In this document: in pieces, positions 8,470 through 17,180 of the stretch | Layout of the letters: the number at the start of each line of letters is the position of its first letter | How positions within the stretch are numbered: position 1 is the first letter of the stretch | NCBI RefSeq assembly: GCF_037153985.1 | Contig: NZ_JBBAYI010000002.1 | Coordinates: forward strand, 62,001 to 126,000 | Origin: Emticicia sp037153985 | GTDB lineage: Bacteria; Bacteroidota; Bacteroidia; Cytophagales; Spirosomataceae | DNA: 64,000 nucleotides | Direction of reading: 5' to 3' | Notes under the pieces: generated by a model | Seen by the model: only the letters and a program-made list of their open reading frames with translations | What the model was told of the DNA's origin: nothing | Database searches by the model: none | Made by a program: the position numbers and the translations under genes

Positions 8470-9648
8470 ATGAATGCATATATAGTCGCCGGCTACCGTA
8501 GTGCAGTCGGCAAAGCACCCAGAGGAGTCTTTCGTTTTACTCGCCCCGACGATTTGGCGGCAGAGGTTATTAAACATTTAATGGCAAGTGTGCCCGCGCT
8601 CGACCCAGCCCGTGTAGATGATGTAATTGTAGGCAACGCCGTACCAGAGGCCGAGCAAGGAATGCAAATGGCACGTTATATTTCGTTACTGGCATTAGGC
8701 AAAAGTGTACCCGGTGTAACCGTAAACCGCTATTGTGGCTCAGGCGTTGAAACCATTGCCATGGCTGCAGCTAAAATTCACGCAGGTATGGCCGATTGTA
8801 TTGTGGCCGGTGGCACAGAGTCAATGTCGTTAGTACCAACAATGGGCTGGAAAACCGCCCTAAACTATAACCTTGCTTCTTCACACCCCGATTATTACAT
8901 TGGTATGGGTTTAACTGCCGAACAGGTAGCACAGCAGTTTAATATCAGCCGCGAAGAGCAGGATTTATTCTCTTACAACTCTCATCAGAAAGCACTGGCT
9001 GCACAGGCGGCTGGCAAATTTGATGAAGAAATTGTGCCAATAACTGTAAAAGAAACTTTCTTCGACGAAAATTCAGGCAAGAAAAAAACTAAAGAATATA
9101 CTGTTACGAAAGATGAAGGCCCACGTGCCGACACCAGTGTAGAAGCATTAGCAAAACTTAAACCTGTTTTCACGATGGGAGGCAGCGTAACTGCCGGAAA
9201 CTCGTCACAGACTTCCGACGGAGCAGCTTTTGTGATTGTGATGTCAGAAAAAATGGTAAACGAGCTAGGGCTGAAACCCGTGGCCCGTATGGTGTCTTAT
9301 GCCTCGGCGGGGGTTGAGCCACGTATTATGGGTATTGGTCCGGTAGCGGCTATTCCGTTAGCACTTAAACAGGCAGGCTTAAAGCAAGATGACATCGATG
9401 TGATTGAACTCAACGAAGCCTTTGCTGCGCAGTCATTGGCAGTAATTAAAGAATTAGGGCTGGATATGGACAAAGTTAACCCGAACGGTGGAGCCATTGC
9501 GCTAGGCCATGCTTTAGGGTCAACCGGAGGCCGTTTATCCGTACAAATCATTAATGAATTGCGTCGTCAAAACAAGAAATACGGCATGGTAACTGCCTGC
9601 GTAGGTGGCGGGCAAGGCGTAGCCGGTATTTATGAGTTTCTGAATTGA
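8470..9648 (+). CDS. fadA: Acetyl-CoA C-acyltransferase (thiolase)
   Basis: Thiolytic cleavage of 3-ketoacyl-CoA to acetyl-CoA and shortened acyl-CoA, the last step of the beta-oxidation cycle. It is 392 aa from the ATG at 8470. The acylated nucleophile is C89 (VNRYCGSGVE). The catalytic H347 is in GGAIALGHALGSTGG, and the proton-relay C377 in TACVGGGQGVAG; NEAFAAQS is the conserved asparagine segment. An upstream TTG at 8434 would add 12 residues not seen in thiolases. It is the last gene of the operon; a terminator follows at 9675. The gene symbol is by function; biosynthetic thiolases share the fold, but the operon points to degradation. Confidence 0.92.
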   Translation: MNAYIVAGYRSAVGKAPRGVFRFTRPDDLAAEVIKHLMASVPALDPARVDDVIVGNAVPEAEQGMQMARYISLLALGKSVPGVTVNRYCGSGVETIAMAAAKIHAGMADCIVAGGTESMSLVPTMGWKTALNYNLASSHPDYYIGMGLTAEQVAQQFNISREEQDLFSYNSHQKALAAQAAGKFDEEIVPITVKETFFDENSGKKKTKEYTVTKDEGPRADTSVEALAKLKPVFTMGGSVTAGNSSQTSDGAAFVIVMSEKMVNELGLKPVARMVSYASAGVEPRIMGIGPVAAIPLALKQAGLKQDDIDVIELNEAFAAQSLAVIKELGLDMDKVNPNGGAIALGHALGSTGGRLSVQIINELRRQNKKYGMVTACVGGGQGVAGIYEFLN

Positions 9649-9674
9649 GGCATCTTTAAATAAAGATTCTGGAG

Positions 9675-9704
9675 GGGAGATTAAGTTTTTAATCTCCCTT
9701 TTTT
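9675..9704 (+). terminator. Terminator of the beta-oxidation operon
   Basis: GGGAGATT (9675-9682) pairs with AATCTCCC (9691-9698) and is followed directly by six T residues, a textbook intrinsic terminator 27 bp after the thiolase stop. Confidence 0.88.
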
Positions 9705-9705
9705 G

Positions 9706-9736
9706 TTGGTTGATGCAGCACAAAAGTCTACATTTG
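9706..9736 (+). promoter_or_regulatory. Promoter of the ThuA-like gene
   Basis: TTG at 9706-9708, 20-bp spacer, then TACATTTG at 9729-9736, matching the Bacteroidota -33/-7 pattern. The coding start is 58 bp further on. Confidence 0.65.
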
Positions 9737-9794
9737 TCAGGATTAAGTGTTTTTTTGACACTAAATATTTTAAGCTCCCTTAATTTATAAAACT

Positions 9795-10565
9795 ATGAAA
9801 CATTCAAATTCACTTAAGGCAGTTATTCTGCTTTTACTAGCCTTTACATTTTCTGTTACTTGTTTTGCCCAACGCAAACAGTTCAGGGTTTTGCTATTCA
9901 GCAAAACAGATGGCTTCCATCATGAATCTATTAATGAAGGTGTAACAGCTATCAAGGGTTTGGCAGAGCGTCATTTTTTCTCGGTAGACTGGCAGGAAAA
10001 TGCCTCTATTTTTAATGAAAAAGCACTTGCTAACTACGATGTTGTGCTATTTTTAAATACCACGGGTAATATCCTGACCCCTGAGCAGCAAACAGCATTC
10101 GAGAAATTTATTCAATCAGGAAAAGGCTATGTGGGCATTCATAGTGCCAGCGATACCGAATATGATTGGGAATGGTATACCAAAATGGTAGGTATGATGT
10201 TTAAAATACACCCAACTATTCAGACAGCCTACCTGAAAGTAGAAGACAAGAATTTCCCTGGCATGGAGCGTTTTCCTGCAAAATTGTTATGGACAGACGA
10301 ATGGTATGAATTTGGTCCGGCCAAATCGAAAGACTTACATTTTTTGGTTTCAATCGATGAAAAATCTTATAATCCTAACGTAAAATGGGGTGATAACGAA
10401 GGAAAAGGAATGGGCTTCCACCCTATTTCATGGTATCATAACTATGATGGGGGCCGCGCTTTTTATACAGCTATGGGGCACGTTCCGCAAACCTTTAGCG
10501 ACCAGACTTTCCTTGACCACATCTACGGGGGTATTTATTGGGCTGCCACAGGCAAAGGTTTGTAA
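9795..10565 (+). CDS. Secreted ThuA-domain protein
   Basis: A 256-aa protein with a signal peptide (KAVILLLLAFTFSVTCFAQ, cleavage about residue 25) and a ThuA/glutamine-amidotransferase-like fold. Signatures are RVLLFSKTDGFHHESINEG near the start, NYDVVLFLNTTGNILTPEQ, GYVGIHSASDTEYDWEW, and late HPISWYHNYDGGRAFYTAMGH. Family members are linked to trehalose and other sugar metabolism and are often secreted in Bacteroidota, but the reaction is unproven. The glutamine-amidotransferase nucleophile cysteine is absent at the GIHSASDT turn, as is usual in this family. It is transcribed alone from its own promoter and closed by a terminator. Confidence 0.87.
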   Translation: MKHSNSLKAVILLLLAFTFSVTCFAQRKQFRVLLFSKTDGFHHESINEGVTAIKGLAERHFFSVDWQENASIFNEKALANYDVVLFLNTTGNILTPEQQTAFEKFIQSGKGYVGIHSASDTEYDWEWYTKMVGMMFKIHPTIQTAYLKVEDKNFPGMERFPAKLLWTDEWYEFGPAKSKDLHFLVSIDEKSYNPNVKWGDNEGKGMGFHPISWYHNYDGGRAFYTAMGHVPQTFSDQTFLDHIYGGIYWAATGKGL

Positions 10566-10590
10566 ATAGGCTTTGTTTTGCTACGTTCAT

Positions 10591-10630
10591 CAGAAAGCTC
10601 TTGCAGTACGTAGCAAGAGCTTTCTGATTT
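10591..10630 (+). terminator. Terminator after the ThuA-like gene
   Basis: Perfect 14-bp stem CAGAAAGCTCTTGC (10591-10604) with GCAAGAGCTTTCTG (10613-10626), 8-nt loop, followed by ATTTTAT. Confidence 0.82.
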
Positions 10631-10686
10631 TATGGCTCGCTCAACTTTAACCTTTCATGTACTCTTTAATCTTCTGCAAATTTTAC

Positions 10687-10694
10687 TACATTTG
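10687..10694 (+). promoter_or_regulatory. -7 element TACATTTG upstream of the SDR gene
   Basis: Exact match to TAnnTTTG, 22 bp before the ATG at 10717. No TTG is seen at the -33 distance, so the promoter is only half supported. Confidence 0.45.
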
Positions 10695-10716
10695 ATTTTC
10701 AATAGTCTATTTAACC

Positions 10717-11514
10717 ATGCGATTAAAAAATAAAACTGCACTTATTACAGGTGCCGGACGGGGTATTGGCGAAGCCATAGCTTTAGGATTTGCCCGCGAA
10801 GGGGCCGATGTAATCATTAATGAAGTTGAAGGAGCCGAATATGCCGAAAACGTAGCCGCACAAATTCGGGAAATGGGCCGTAAATCAGAAGTAATCTATG
10901 CCGATATTTCAAAAGTAGCCGAAATCAGAGCCATGTTTGCCTACATAAGCCAGCAGTATCCGAAACTGGATGTGTTAGTAAATAACGCCGGAATTACCGG
11001 TTGGAGCGATTTTTTTGAAACTGACGAAGCTGTTTTTGATAAGGTAATGGGGGTTAACCTAAAGGGTACGCTGTTTTGTTCTATCGAAGCGGCCAAAATT
11101 ATGCGGGCAAATGGCGGGGGCAGTATTATTAATATTTCTACTATTTGCGCGGCGTTAAGCGTTAAAAACCTTATTACTTATTCAACTAGTAAGGGTGGTA
11201 TTCATGCCATGGCCGAGCAAATGGCCGTTGAACTGGCCCCTTATAATATTAGGGTTAATACTTTTGGGCCAGGGCCTATTAATGTAGAACGAAACCTGCG
11301 CGAAGACCCGAATTATCGTACAAACTGGGGTAGTGTAGTACCACTGGGCCGCACAGGCGAACCTGAAGAAATGGTCGGGCCGGCGGTTTTTCTGGCTTCT
11401 GACGATTCGAGTTATGTTTCCGGCCAGTTATTCTTTGTTGATGGTGCATGGAGTGTACAAGGCAAAATTCCTGTTAATAGCATGGACAGCCAGTTAGCGA
11501 ATAGCAACAAATAA
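10717..11514 (+). CDS. Short-chain dehydrogenase/reductase
   Basis: Classical SDR of 265 aa, NAD(P)-dependent. The cofactor motif TGAGRGIGEA is at residues 11-20, NNAG at 89-92, and the catalytic pair is Y155 and K159 (YSTSK) with S141 upstream (INIST). The late PGPINVER and GRTGEPEEMVGPAVFLASDDSSYVSGQ segments are standard. The acidic residue E36 after the second strand (IINEVEG) suggests NAD rather than NADP preference. The substrate is unknown; glucose/sorbose-type or 3-oxoacyl reductases look alike. The MFS gene follows after 51 bp and could share the transcript. Confidence 0.9.
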   Translation: MRLKNKTALITGAGRGIGEAIALGFAREGADVIINEVEGAEYAENVAAQIREMGRKSEVIYADISKVAEIRAMFAYISQQYPKLDVLVNNAGITGWSDFFETDEAVFDKVMGVNLKGTLFCSIEAAKIMRANGGGSIINISTICAALSVKNLITYSTSKGGIHAMAEQMAVELAPYNIRVNTFGPGPINVERNLREDPNYRTNWGSVVPLGRTGEPEEMVGPAVFLASDDSSYVSGQLFFVDGAWSVQGKIPVNSMDSQLANSNK

Positions 11515-11565
11515 TTGAACTACGCGCAGTATATTTTCGTTGCCAATATATACTTCGTGTAGTTT

Positions 11566-12792
11566 ATGAGTCAAAAAGAGAAGTTACTGCTTTTAATACT
11601 TGCCTGTATCAACTTTACCCATATTGTTGATTTCATGATTATGATGCCACTAGGCCCTCAACTCATGAACATTTTTCATATTTCACCCCGCTACTTTGGT
11701 TTTATTGTTTCGGCGTATGGCATAAGTGCTGGCGTTTCGGGGTTTCTGGCCGCTTTTTTTGTAGATAGTTTCGACCGTAAGAAAGTAGTGTTAACGGCTT
11801 ATATTGGTTTTGTTATTGGCACATTTGCTTGTGCTTTTGCGCCTACACACGAGTTTCTTATTCTGGCACGGGTTATTGCCGGCACATTCGGAGGGTTACT
11901 AGGTGCGCAGGTGATGTCTATTGTGGCAGATACCTTTGAGTATGAGCGTCGGGCTACTGCCATGGGGTTTGTTACAACAGCCTTCTCGGTTGCTTCGGTG
12001 CTGGGCATTCCGGCGGGTTTATTTCTGGCTTCTGAGTTTGGCTGGCATACACCTTTTCTGGTGGTTGGCTGTATGGGTTTAGTAGTTATTTTCCTGATTA
12101 GCCGCTATGTACCCAAACTTGATAAACACCTGAAAAACCAAACAAACAAGCAGAGTTTTTTTGCAGTTATTACTAATATCCTGAAAAACCCTAACCAACT
12201 AAGAGCTTTATTGCTATCGGTAACCATTATGTTAGGGCATTTCAGTATTATTCCTTATATCTCGCCCACGCTGGTTTCTAATGTAGGGTTTAGCCAGAAA
12301 AACATTTTTCTGATTTACCTCGTAGGTGGTTCGTTTACCATCTTTACTTCTCCACTAGTAGGCCGCTTGGCCGATAAAAAAGGCAAGTATCCTGTTTTTG
12401 TTACGTTTGCGTTGTTATCGCTCATTCCGATTTACCTTATTACCAATATGTTTTCGGGAGCTTTATGGGCTGTTTTACCCATTGCAGCCATATTTTTTAT
12501 TTTTTCTAACGGTCGGCTTACCCCTACTCAAGCCATTATTTCTAATGTGGTTACTCCTCAACAAAGAGGCAGTTTTATGGCTATTAATGCGTCGTTACAG
12601 CTTTTTGCGCAGGCAGTCGCGGCAAATATCGGTGGGTTCATCATCCAAAAACGAGAATCTGGCTACATAGATAATTATCAGTGGGTAGGTTATTTTTCTA
12701 TCATGATGATATTCCTTAGTATTTTTATTGCCAGAACCGTAAAGCCAATTCCACAAACCCCTGTTAATCAGGAAAACTCAGTAAATGTTTAA
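11566..12792 (+). CDS. MFS transporter (drug/sugar efflux type)
   Basis: A 408-aa inner-membrane carrier with about twelve hydrophobic segments. The loop between helices 2 and 3 is DSFDRKKVVL, the MFS signature A equivalent, and RVIAGTFGGLLGAQVMSIVADTFEYERRATAMG covers helix 4 and the following loop, resembling the AraJ/arabinose-efflux branch. The central cytoplasmic loop (about residues 185-205, KLDKHLKNQTNKQS) separates two six-helix halves, and a second signature-like GRLADKKGKYPV is found in the second half. The substrate cannot be read from sequence. It lies between an SDR and a DUF1684 gene on the same strand with gaps of 51 and 30 bp, so a shared transcript is possible. Confidence 0.88.
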   Translation: MSQKEKLLLLILACINFTHIVDFMIMMPLGPQLMNIFHISPRYFGFIVSAYGISAGVSGFLAAFFVDSFDRKKVVLTAYIGFVIGTFACAFAPTHEFLILARVIAGTFGGLLGAQVMSIVADTFEYERRATAMGFVTTAFSVASVLGIPAGLFLASEFGWHTPFLVVGCMGLVVIFLISRYVPKLDKHLKNQTNKQSFFAVITNILKNPNQLRALLLSVTIMLGHFSIIPYISPTLVSNVGFSQKNIFLIYLVGGSFTIFTSPLVGRLADKKGKYPVFVTFALLSLIPIYLITNMFSGALWAVLPIAAIFFIFSNGRLTPTQAIISNVVTPQQRGSFMAINASLQLFAQAVAANIGGFIIQKRESGYIDNYQWVGYFSIMMIFLSIFIARTVKPIPQTPVNQENSVNV

Positions 12793-12822
12793 TTGTGACC
12801 TCCACTTATAAATTCTACTTTT

Positions 12823-13425
12823 ATGTTACGAATCAGCCAACTACTTACTTGTTTAATTGTATTGTTTTCGAGCAATATTTTTGCTCAGGATTACAAGGCC
12901 GAGATAGAAAAATTCAGAGAAGAATATAAAGCCGATTTCTTGAAATCGAAATTTTCGCCACTTAAAGCCGAAGATTTTCAATACCTGCGTTTTTATGAGC
13001 CTGACGAAAAATTCAGGGTTGAATGCCAGTTTACTGCCACTAAAAAAGGTAAACCCTTCGAGATACCCACTACATCGGGCGAAACTAAAACTTATGTAAA
13101 GTTCGGAGAAGTGACTTTCCAGCTTGAAGGCAAGAGTTATACTCTGGCTGTGTATCGGTCGCCTGATTTACAGCGAATTCCGACGTATCAGGATTTACTC
13201 TTTATTCCGTTTAAAGATTTAACCAATAGCAAGGAAACGTACGGGGGCGGGCGTTATCTGGATTTACGTATGAATCAGATTCAGGATGATAAAATTATCA
13301 TAGATTTTAACAAAGCCTATAATCCTTACTGTGCCTTTGGCGAAGGTTTTAGCTGCCCTATTCCTCCCAGAGAAAATCACCTCCAAGTAGCAATTAAGGC
13401 AGGCGAAAAAAACTTCGTCAAATAA
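12823..13425 (+). CDS. DUF1684 secreted protein
   Basis: A 200-aa protein with a signal peptide (LLTCLIVLFSSNIFAQ, cleaved near residue 21). The C-terminal half carries the DUF1684 signature: YGGGRYLDLR, then DFNKAYNPYCAFG, then CPIPPRENHL and IKAGEKNF. The function of the family is not established. A conserved set of acidic, tyrosine and cysteine residues in the signature suggests a binding or catalytic pocket, but that is inference. It is the last gene of the rightward group; the opposing acetyltransferase ends 11 bp away. Confidence 0.88.
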   Translation: MLRISQLLTCLIVLFSSNIFAQDYKAEIEKFREEYKADFLKSKFSPLKAEDFQYLRFYEPDEKFRVECQFTATKKGKPFEIPTTSGETKTYVKFGEVTFQLEGKSYTLAVYRSPDLQRIPTYQDLLFIPFKDLTNSKETYGGGRYLDLRMNQIQDDKIIIDFNKAYNPYCAFGEGFSCPIPPRENHLQVAIKAGEKNFVK

Positions 13426-13436
13426 AACTTACAGGC

Positions 13437-14069
13437 TTATACTTTTTTAGCAGGGTTACCAAAAACAGTAGCACCATCGGGTACGTTTTCAATTACAACT
13501 GAGCCTGCGCCTATGCGTGCGTTTTTACCTACTTTAATGCCAGTAACTATAATAGCCCCTGAGCCAATAAATGCGCCTTCGCCCACGTTGGCACCTGTGT
13601 TTATCATGGCCCCTGCGCCAATAGTTACGTAATCGGCTACGGTGGCTTCGGTGTCAACTACGGCTCCCGACTGAATAATACAATGATTACCCACTTTAGC
13701 AAACGGATTAATAGTGGCATTAGCCATTACCATATTTCCGTGCCCTATACTGGCGTTTTCGGCTACTACCGAGCGGTCATGAATAGCATTCACAGGCATT
13801 ACATGGCGGCGTTCGTTCAGTATCTCTACTATTTTCTTTTTTACTTTGGTATTGCCTATGGCCACGAATGATTCGGTTTTCTGACCAATAATTTTCAGGA
13901 AACCGTCGTCGTCGGTTTCTCCTAATACTACAATTTCTCCAATTTCGGTATTATGTAACTTTTCATTGTCATCTAAAAAACCATACACCAATACGTTGTT
14001 ACGGTTAAAGATATCTAACGCGATTTTACCGAGCGTTCCGGCTCCAAAAATTAATACAGGATTTTGCAT
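13437..14069 (-). CDS. NeuD-like sugar O-acyltransferase (left-handed beta-helix)
   Basis: A 210-aa acetyltransferase of the NeuD/PglD type. Residues 1-75 form a Rossmann-like domain (VLIFGAGTLGKIALD at the start) that binds a nucleotide-sugar in relatives. Residues about 95-200 are a hexapeptide-repeat left-handed beta-helix, with repeats such as VVAENA, SIGHGN, TIGAGA, NVGEGA and KVGKNA, followed by the family end NVPDGATVFGNPAKKV. The catalytic histidine is probably in AIHDRSVV or SIGHGN. Such enzymes acetylate amino-sugars for surface glycans; no glycan cluster is adjacent. It is convergent with the DUF1684 gene. Confidence 0.88.
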   Translation of the reverse strand: MQNPVLIFGAGTLGKIALDIFNRNNVLVYGFLDDNEKLHNTEIGEIVVLGETDDDGFLKIIGQKTESFVAIGNTKVKKKIVEILNERRHVMPVNAIHDRSVVAENASIGHGNMVMANATINPFAKVGNHCIIQSGAVVDTEATVADYVTIGAGAMINTGANVGEGAFIGSGAIIVTGIKVGKNARIGAGSVVIENVPDGATVFGNPAKKV

Positions 14070-14145
14070 GGTTAATACTTTTTTCTGAATGATTGAGTAG
14101 CCCTCTCCTACTTACGTTTATGGTGGTCAATCAATATGGTTACTA

Positions 14146-15072
14146 TTATGAATTATTTGCCAGTTCTTCGCGGCGTTTCCGATATAATTCAACAGCCTTA
14201 TCAAGCAAAACGTTCATTGCTACTGGCATCTGTGTTGAAAGAATACCCCCGTAAATGGCTGTGTCTACGTCTCTGAGCGATTCTTCAAGCGACTCACTCG
14301 GTAATCGGTTAATTATTTCCTTACTGGTATATGAAGTATAAGGCCGTTTTTCGAGCCATTCAAGGTGTTCTTTCCACATTACAAGGGCTTTGGCTATATT
14401 GTTGCTATCGAGTGTGCTACGGGCAATTTTTTTGTAGCTGTTAACAAATTCCTTGTGTTTACGCCCAAACAAAAACAGGCGATACTGTTTTTCCAGCCAC
14501 CTACCAAAAAGTGCGTAAAGTATAGCCAATACACTAATAATGCTGAGTATATACCCTAATATTTTAATATAATTTACCTGCTGTTGTAGTGGCAAAAGAG
14601 GTGTGTCTGTTTTAAGCATCAAGGAGTCAGTGCTGCCCTTTATCATTTCCTTCAGGTATATCGAATCCAAATCGGCAAAAACGGCGGTACAATCACGTTT
14701 ACCAAGCAAGTATACAGGCAAACTAAATTTTTGTGTTTTACTTATATCAAAAGTAACGAGCGTATACACTACGCTATCAAGACTACGATTATTATTGGTT
14801 ACAGTAGTGAAATAATTTCGGCGAACCATTTCGAACGGATAAAAATTATAGGTTGTATCCGGAAAAAAAACCTCAGCCGAGGGAGAATGATAATAACTCA
14901 GGGCGTAATCGAATGGGCGACCTAACTCAACACTATCGGTCAGAAAACGCCCCACAGGCTTTTGTGCGTATCCTGCATAAGCAATTAACAGGCAGCAGAG
15001 TATCCGTGCAACTACTCTTATACGTGTAGTTTTGAGGCTTATTACCGCTAAAAGTGGTTCATTATTGCTCAT
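14146..15072 (-). CDS. Membrane protein paired with DUF58, function unknown
   Basis: I place the start at the ATG at 15072, 4 bp past the DUF58 stop, giving 308 aa; the longer frame to 15153 overlaps DUF58 by 77 bp. There is an N-terminal hydrophobic segment (VVARILCCLLIAYAGYAQ), then a periplasmic beta-rich stretch of about 140 residues, a transmembrane helix (ILGYILSIISVLAILYALFG) and a cytoplasmic helical tail rich in K/E. This layout resembles the BatD-like/DUF4381-like partners found with DUF58 and vWA proteins in Bacteroidota. No enzymatic motif is seen. A role in a DUF58-linked envelope complex is inferred from context. Confidence 0.65.
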   Translation of the reverse strand: MSNNEPLLAVISLKTTRIRVVARILCCLLIAYAGYAQKPVGRFLTDSVELGRPFDYALSYYHSPSAEVFFPDTTYNFYPFEMVRRNYFTTVTNNNRSLDSVVYTLVTFDISKTQKFSLPVYLLGKRDCTAVFADLDSIYLKEMIKGSTDSLMLKTDTPLLPLQQQVNYIKILGYILSIISVLAILYALFGRWLEKQYRLFLFGRKHKEFVNSYKKIARSTLDSNNIAKALVMWKEHLEWLEKRPYTSYTSKEIINRLPSESLEESLRDVDTAIYGGILSTQMPVAMNVLLDKAVELYRKRREELANNS

Positions 15073-15076
15073 GAAT

Positions 15077-15940
15077 TTATTTGCGGACTCTGAACAATTG
15101 AATAAGTTTTGAAACATAGTCTTCTCTTGAATCGATAGCCAGATAATTCGCATTATGTTGTTTACAGAGTTTTTCCAGCCTTTCTTGATTAGTTTCGAAC
15201 ATTTCTTTCATTTCTTTCTTGAAAGTGGGCGAAGACGTATTGAGCCATACTGTGCGTTTGCTTTCTTTGTCCAGAACCGGAATAATACCCAAACTAGGTA
15301 ATTTTATTTCTCGCTGGTCATATATATGAATTACTACGAGGTCATGTTTTCGGGCTAGTGCTTTCAGGTTATGCTCATAGCCTTCGTCCAGAAAGTCCGA
15401 AATCAGAAATACAACACTACGTCTTTTCAGGATATTCAGTGCAAACCCGATTGCAGCAGGTATATTGGTTTGTTGCGAAAGCGGCTTCATTTTAAACAGG
15501 CTCAGGATTATCTCATAGCCATGTTTTAAGCCATTAGCGGGTTTAAAATAGAGTTCTTTCTGGTCGGAGAAACAATAAAGCCCTACATGGCCCGCCTCTT
15601 TTATAGCTGAAAGTGATAGTACCCCACAGATTTCTTTAGCGGTATCAAGTTTTAAACGACCATTATTACCTACCTCCTGCGATGCACTCACATCAAGCAT
15701 AAAGAACACCGTCTGTTCTTTTTCTTCTTTGAAAATCTTAACGTAGGCACCATGCCCTTTGGCGGTAGTAATCCAGTCAATGGTTCTTACGTCATCGCCA
15801 TACTGATAAGTACGCAAGTCGCTGAATTCCAGCCCTGAGCCTTTAAATACAGAACGAAAGTTTCCGTGCATCTGCGAGTCAACAGCCTTGCGGATTTTTA
15901 TTTCGTACTTATTCAGTTTGGAAATTATATCTTCTACCAC
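15077..15940 (-). CDS. DUF58 protein with vWA-like fold
   Basis: A 287-aa DUF58 protein. The hallmark SDLRTYQYGDDVRTIDW lies at about residues 40-57, and the vWA-like MIDAS-type strand FFMLDVSASQEVG follows at about 79-90. The later VFLISDFLDEGYE is the second acidic strand of the fold. Members commonly sit with a MoxR AAA-ATPase and BatA/BatB proteins and are thought to take part in chaperone-like assembly in the envelope or cytoplasm. Here no MoxR or BatA gene is adjacent: the upstream neighbour is a divergent DUF4296 gene and the downstream one is the membrane partner. Confidence 0.88.
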   Translation of the reverse strand: MVEDIISKLNKYEIKIRKAVDSQMHGNFRSVFKGSGLEFSDLRTYQYGDDVRTIDWITTAKGHGAYVKIFKEEKEQTVFFMLDVSASQEVGNNGRLKLDTAKEICGVLSLSAIKEAGHVGLYCFSDQKELYFKPANGLKHGYEIILSLFKMKPLSQQTNIPAAIGFALNILKRRSVVFLISDFLDEGYEHNLKALARKHDLVVIHIYDQREIKLPSLGIIPVLDKESKRTVWLNTSSPTFKKEMKEMFETNQERLEKLCKQHNANYLAIDSREDYVSKLIQLFRVRK

Positions 15941-16051
15941 AGTCTTTTAACCGATTAATCCTGTAAAATTTAAAGCGATTAACAAACTTTAACGTATTCA
16001 ATCTCTTATTTTTTTACGTAATTTGTTTCTTAATCTGAAAACGAAGATAAA

Positions 16052-16411
16052 GTGAAAATACTGACAAAAAAAATATTCTTACATTTAGCCATTATTTCAA
16101 CACTTATTTCCTGTCTTGAGAAACCTAAACCCCCTGCGAATGTAATCGACCAGAAAACAATGGCGAAGATTCTGGCAGATATACACCTGACCGAAGCCAA
16201 AGTAAACCGCTTAAGTTTTCAGGCGTATGATTCAACTCAGGTGGTTTTTAATGAGCTGGAGCGCAGAATTATGGCTAAGTATAAAGTAGATACTACCCGT
16301 TATAAAGCCAGTTACAGATTTTATGCCGAGAATCCAGAATTGATGGTTGACATTTATAATGAAACACTTAATATTCTGGACGATAAGAAAAAAAGAAAAG
16401 AAATAAACTGA
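16052..16411 (+). CDS. DUF4296 lipoprotein
   Basis: A 119-aa protein starting at GTG. The lipobox LISC places the acylated cysteine at C21. The mature part contains the DUF4296 helix MAKILADIHLTEAKVNR followed by a second helix with FNELERRIMAKYKVDTTRYKASYRFY. The function is not known; the family is restricted to Bacteroidota and commonly found next to a dolichol-phosphate-mannose-synthase-like GT2, as here (31 bp to the next gene), and to dihydroorotase, which is not present in the window. Confidence 0.85.
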   Translation: MKILTKKIFLHLAIISTLISCLEKPKPPANVIDQKTMAKILADIHLTEAKVNRLSFQAYDSTQVVFNELERRIMAKYKVDTTRYKASYRFYAENPELMVDIYNETLNILDDKKKRKEIN

Positions 16412-16442
16412 TTACTCATACCTGACTATTCCTATTTAAGTA

Positions 16443-17177
16443 ATGTATAAAGAAAACCTTGTTATTATACCGACCTACAACGAAATTGAAAACATTGAAG
16501 CTATTATCAGAAAAGTCATGAATCTGGATGAAAGGTTTGATGTACTGATTATTGATGATGGCTCGCCCGATAAAACAGCCCTGAAAGTAAAAGAGCTGCA
16601 AGAGGAGTTTCCGCATGAATTGCACTTAATAGAACGCAGTGGCAAACAAGGTTTGGGTACGGCATATATACACGGTTTTAAGTGGGCATTAGAACGGCAA
16701 TATGAGTTTATTTATGAAATGGATGCCGATTTTTCTCATAATCCTGAAGATTTGGTACGCCTATACAAAGCAGCTAAGATTGATGGCTTCGATGTAGCTG
16801 TGGGGTCACGCTATATTAAGGGGGTAAATGTAGTTAACTGGCCTATGGGGCGGGTGCTGATGTCTTACTTTGCTGGGGTGTACGTACGCTTTATTACAGG
16901 CATGAAAATAATGGACCCCACTGCCGGCTTTATCTGTTACAGACGTGAGGTACTCAAGACAATTCCGCTTGATAAAATTGTTTTTGTAGGCTATGCGTTT
17001 CAGATAGAAATGAAATTTAACGCATTTCTCTATAAGTTCAATATCACAGAAGTACCAATCATTTTTACCGACCGAACAAAGGGAGTATCCAAGATGTCGA
17101 CCAAGATTTTCCGTGAGGCTGTATTCGGCGTATTAATGATGCGGGTCTGGAGTTTGTTTAAATCATTCAAGAGATAA
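16443..17177 (+). CDS. Polyprenol-phosphate mannosyltransferase-like GT2
   Basis: A 244-aa family-2 glycosyltransferase closely resembling dolichol-phosphate-mannose synthase (DPM1). The nucleotide-sugar motif IIDDGSPDKT includes D38/D39. The metal-binding motif is D94-A-D96 (YEMDADFSHNPED), and VGSRYIKG, GMKIMDPTAGFICYRREVL are strong DPM1-type segments. It would transfer mannose (or another hexose) from a GDP-sugar to polyprenol phosphate on the cytoplasmic membrane face. It lacks the C-terminal GtrA-like transmembrane domain of some homologues. It probably shares a transcript with the DUF4296 lipoprotein; the opposing MutS-like gene ends 3 bp away. Confidence 0.9.
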   Translation: MYKENLVIIPTYNEIENIEAIIRKVMNLDERFDVLIIDDGSPDKTALKVKELQEEFPHELHLIERSGKQGLGTAYIHGFKWALERQYEFIYEMDADFSHNPEDLVRLYKAAKIDGFDVAVGSRYIKGVNVVNWPMGRVLMSYFAGVYVRFITGMKIMDPTAGFICYRREVLKTIPLDKIVFVGYAFQIEMKFNAFLYKFNITEVPIIFTDRTKGVSKMSTKIFREAVFGVLMMRVWSLFKSFKR

Positions 17178-17180
17178 TCC

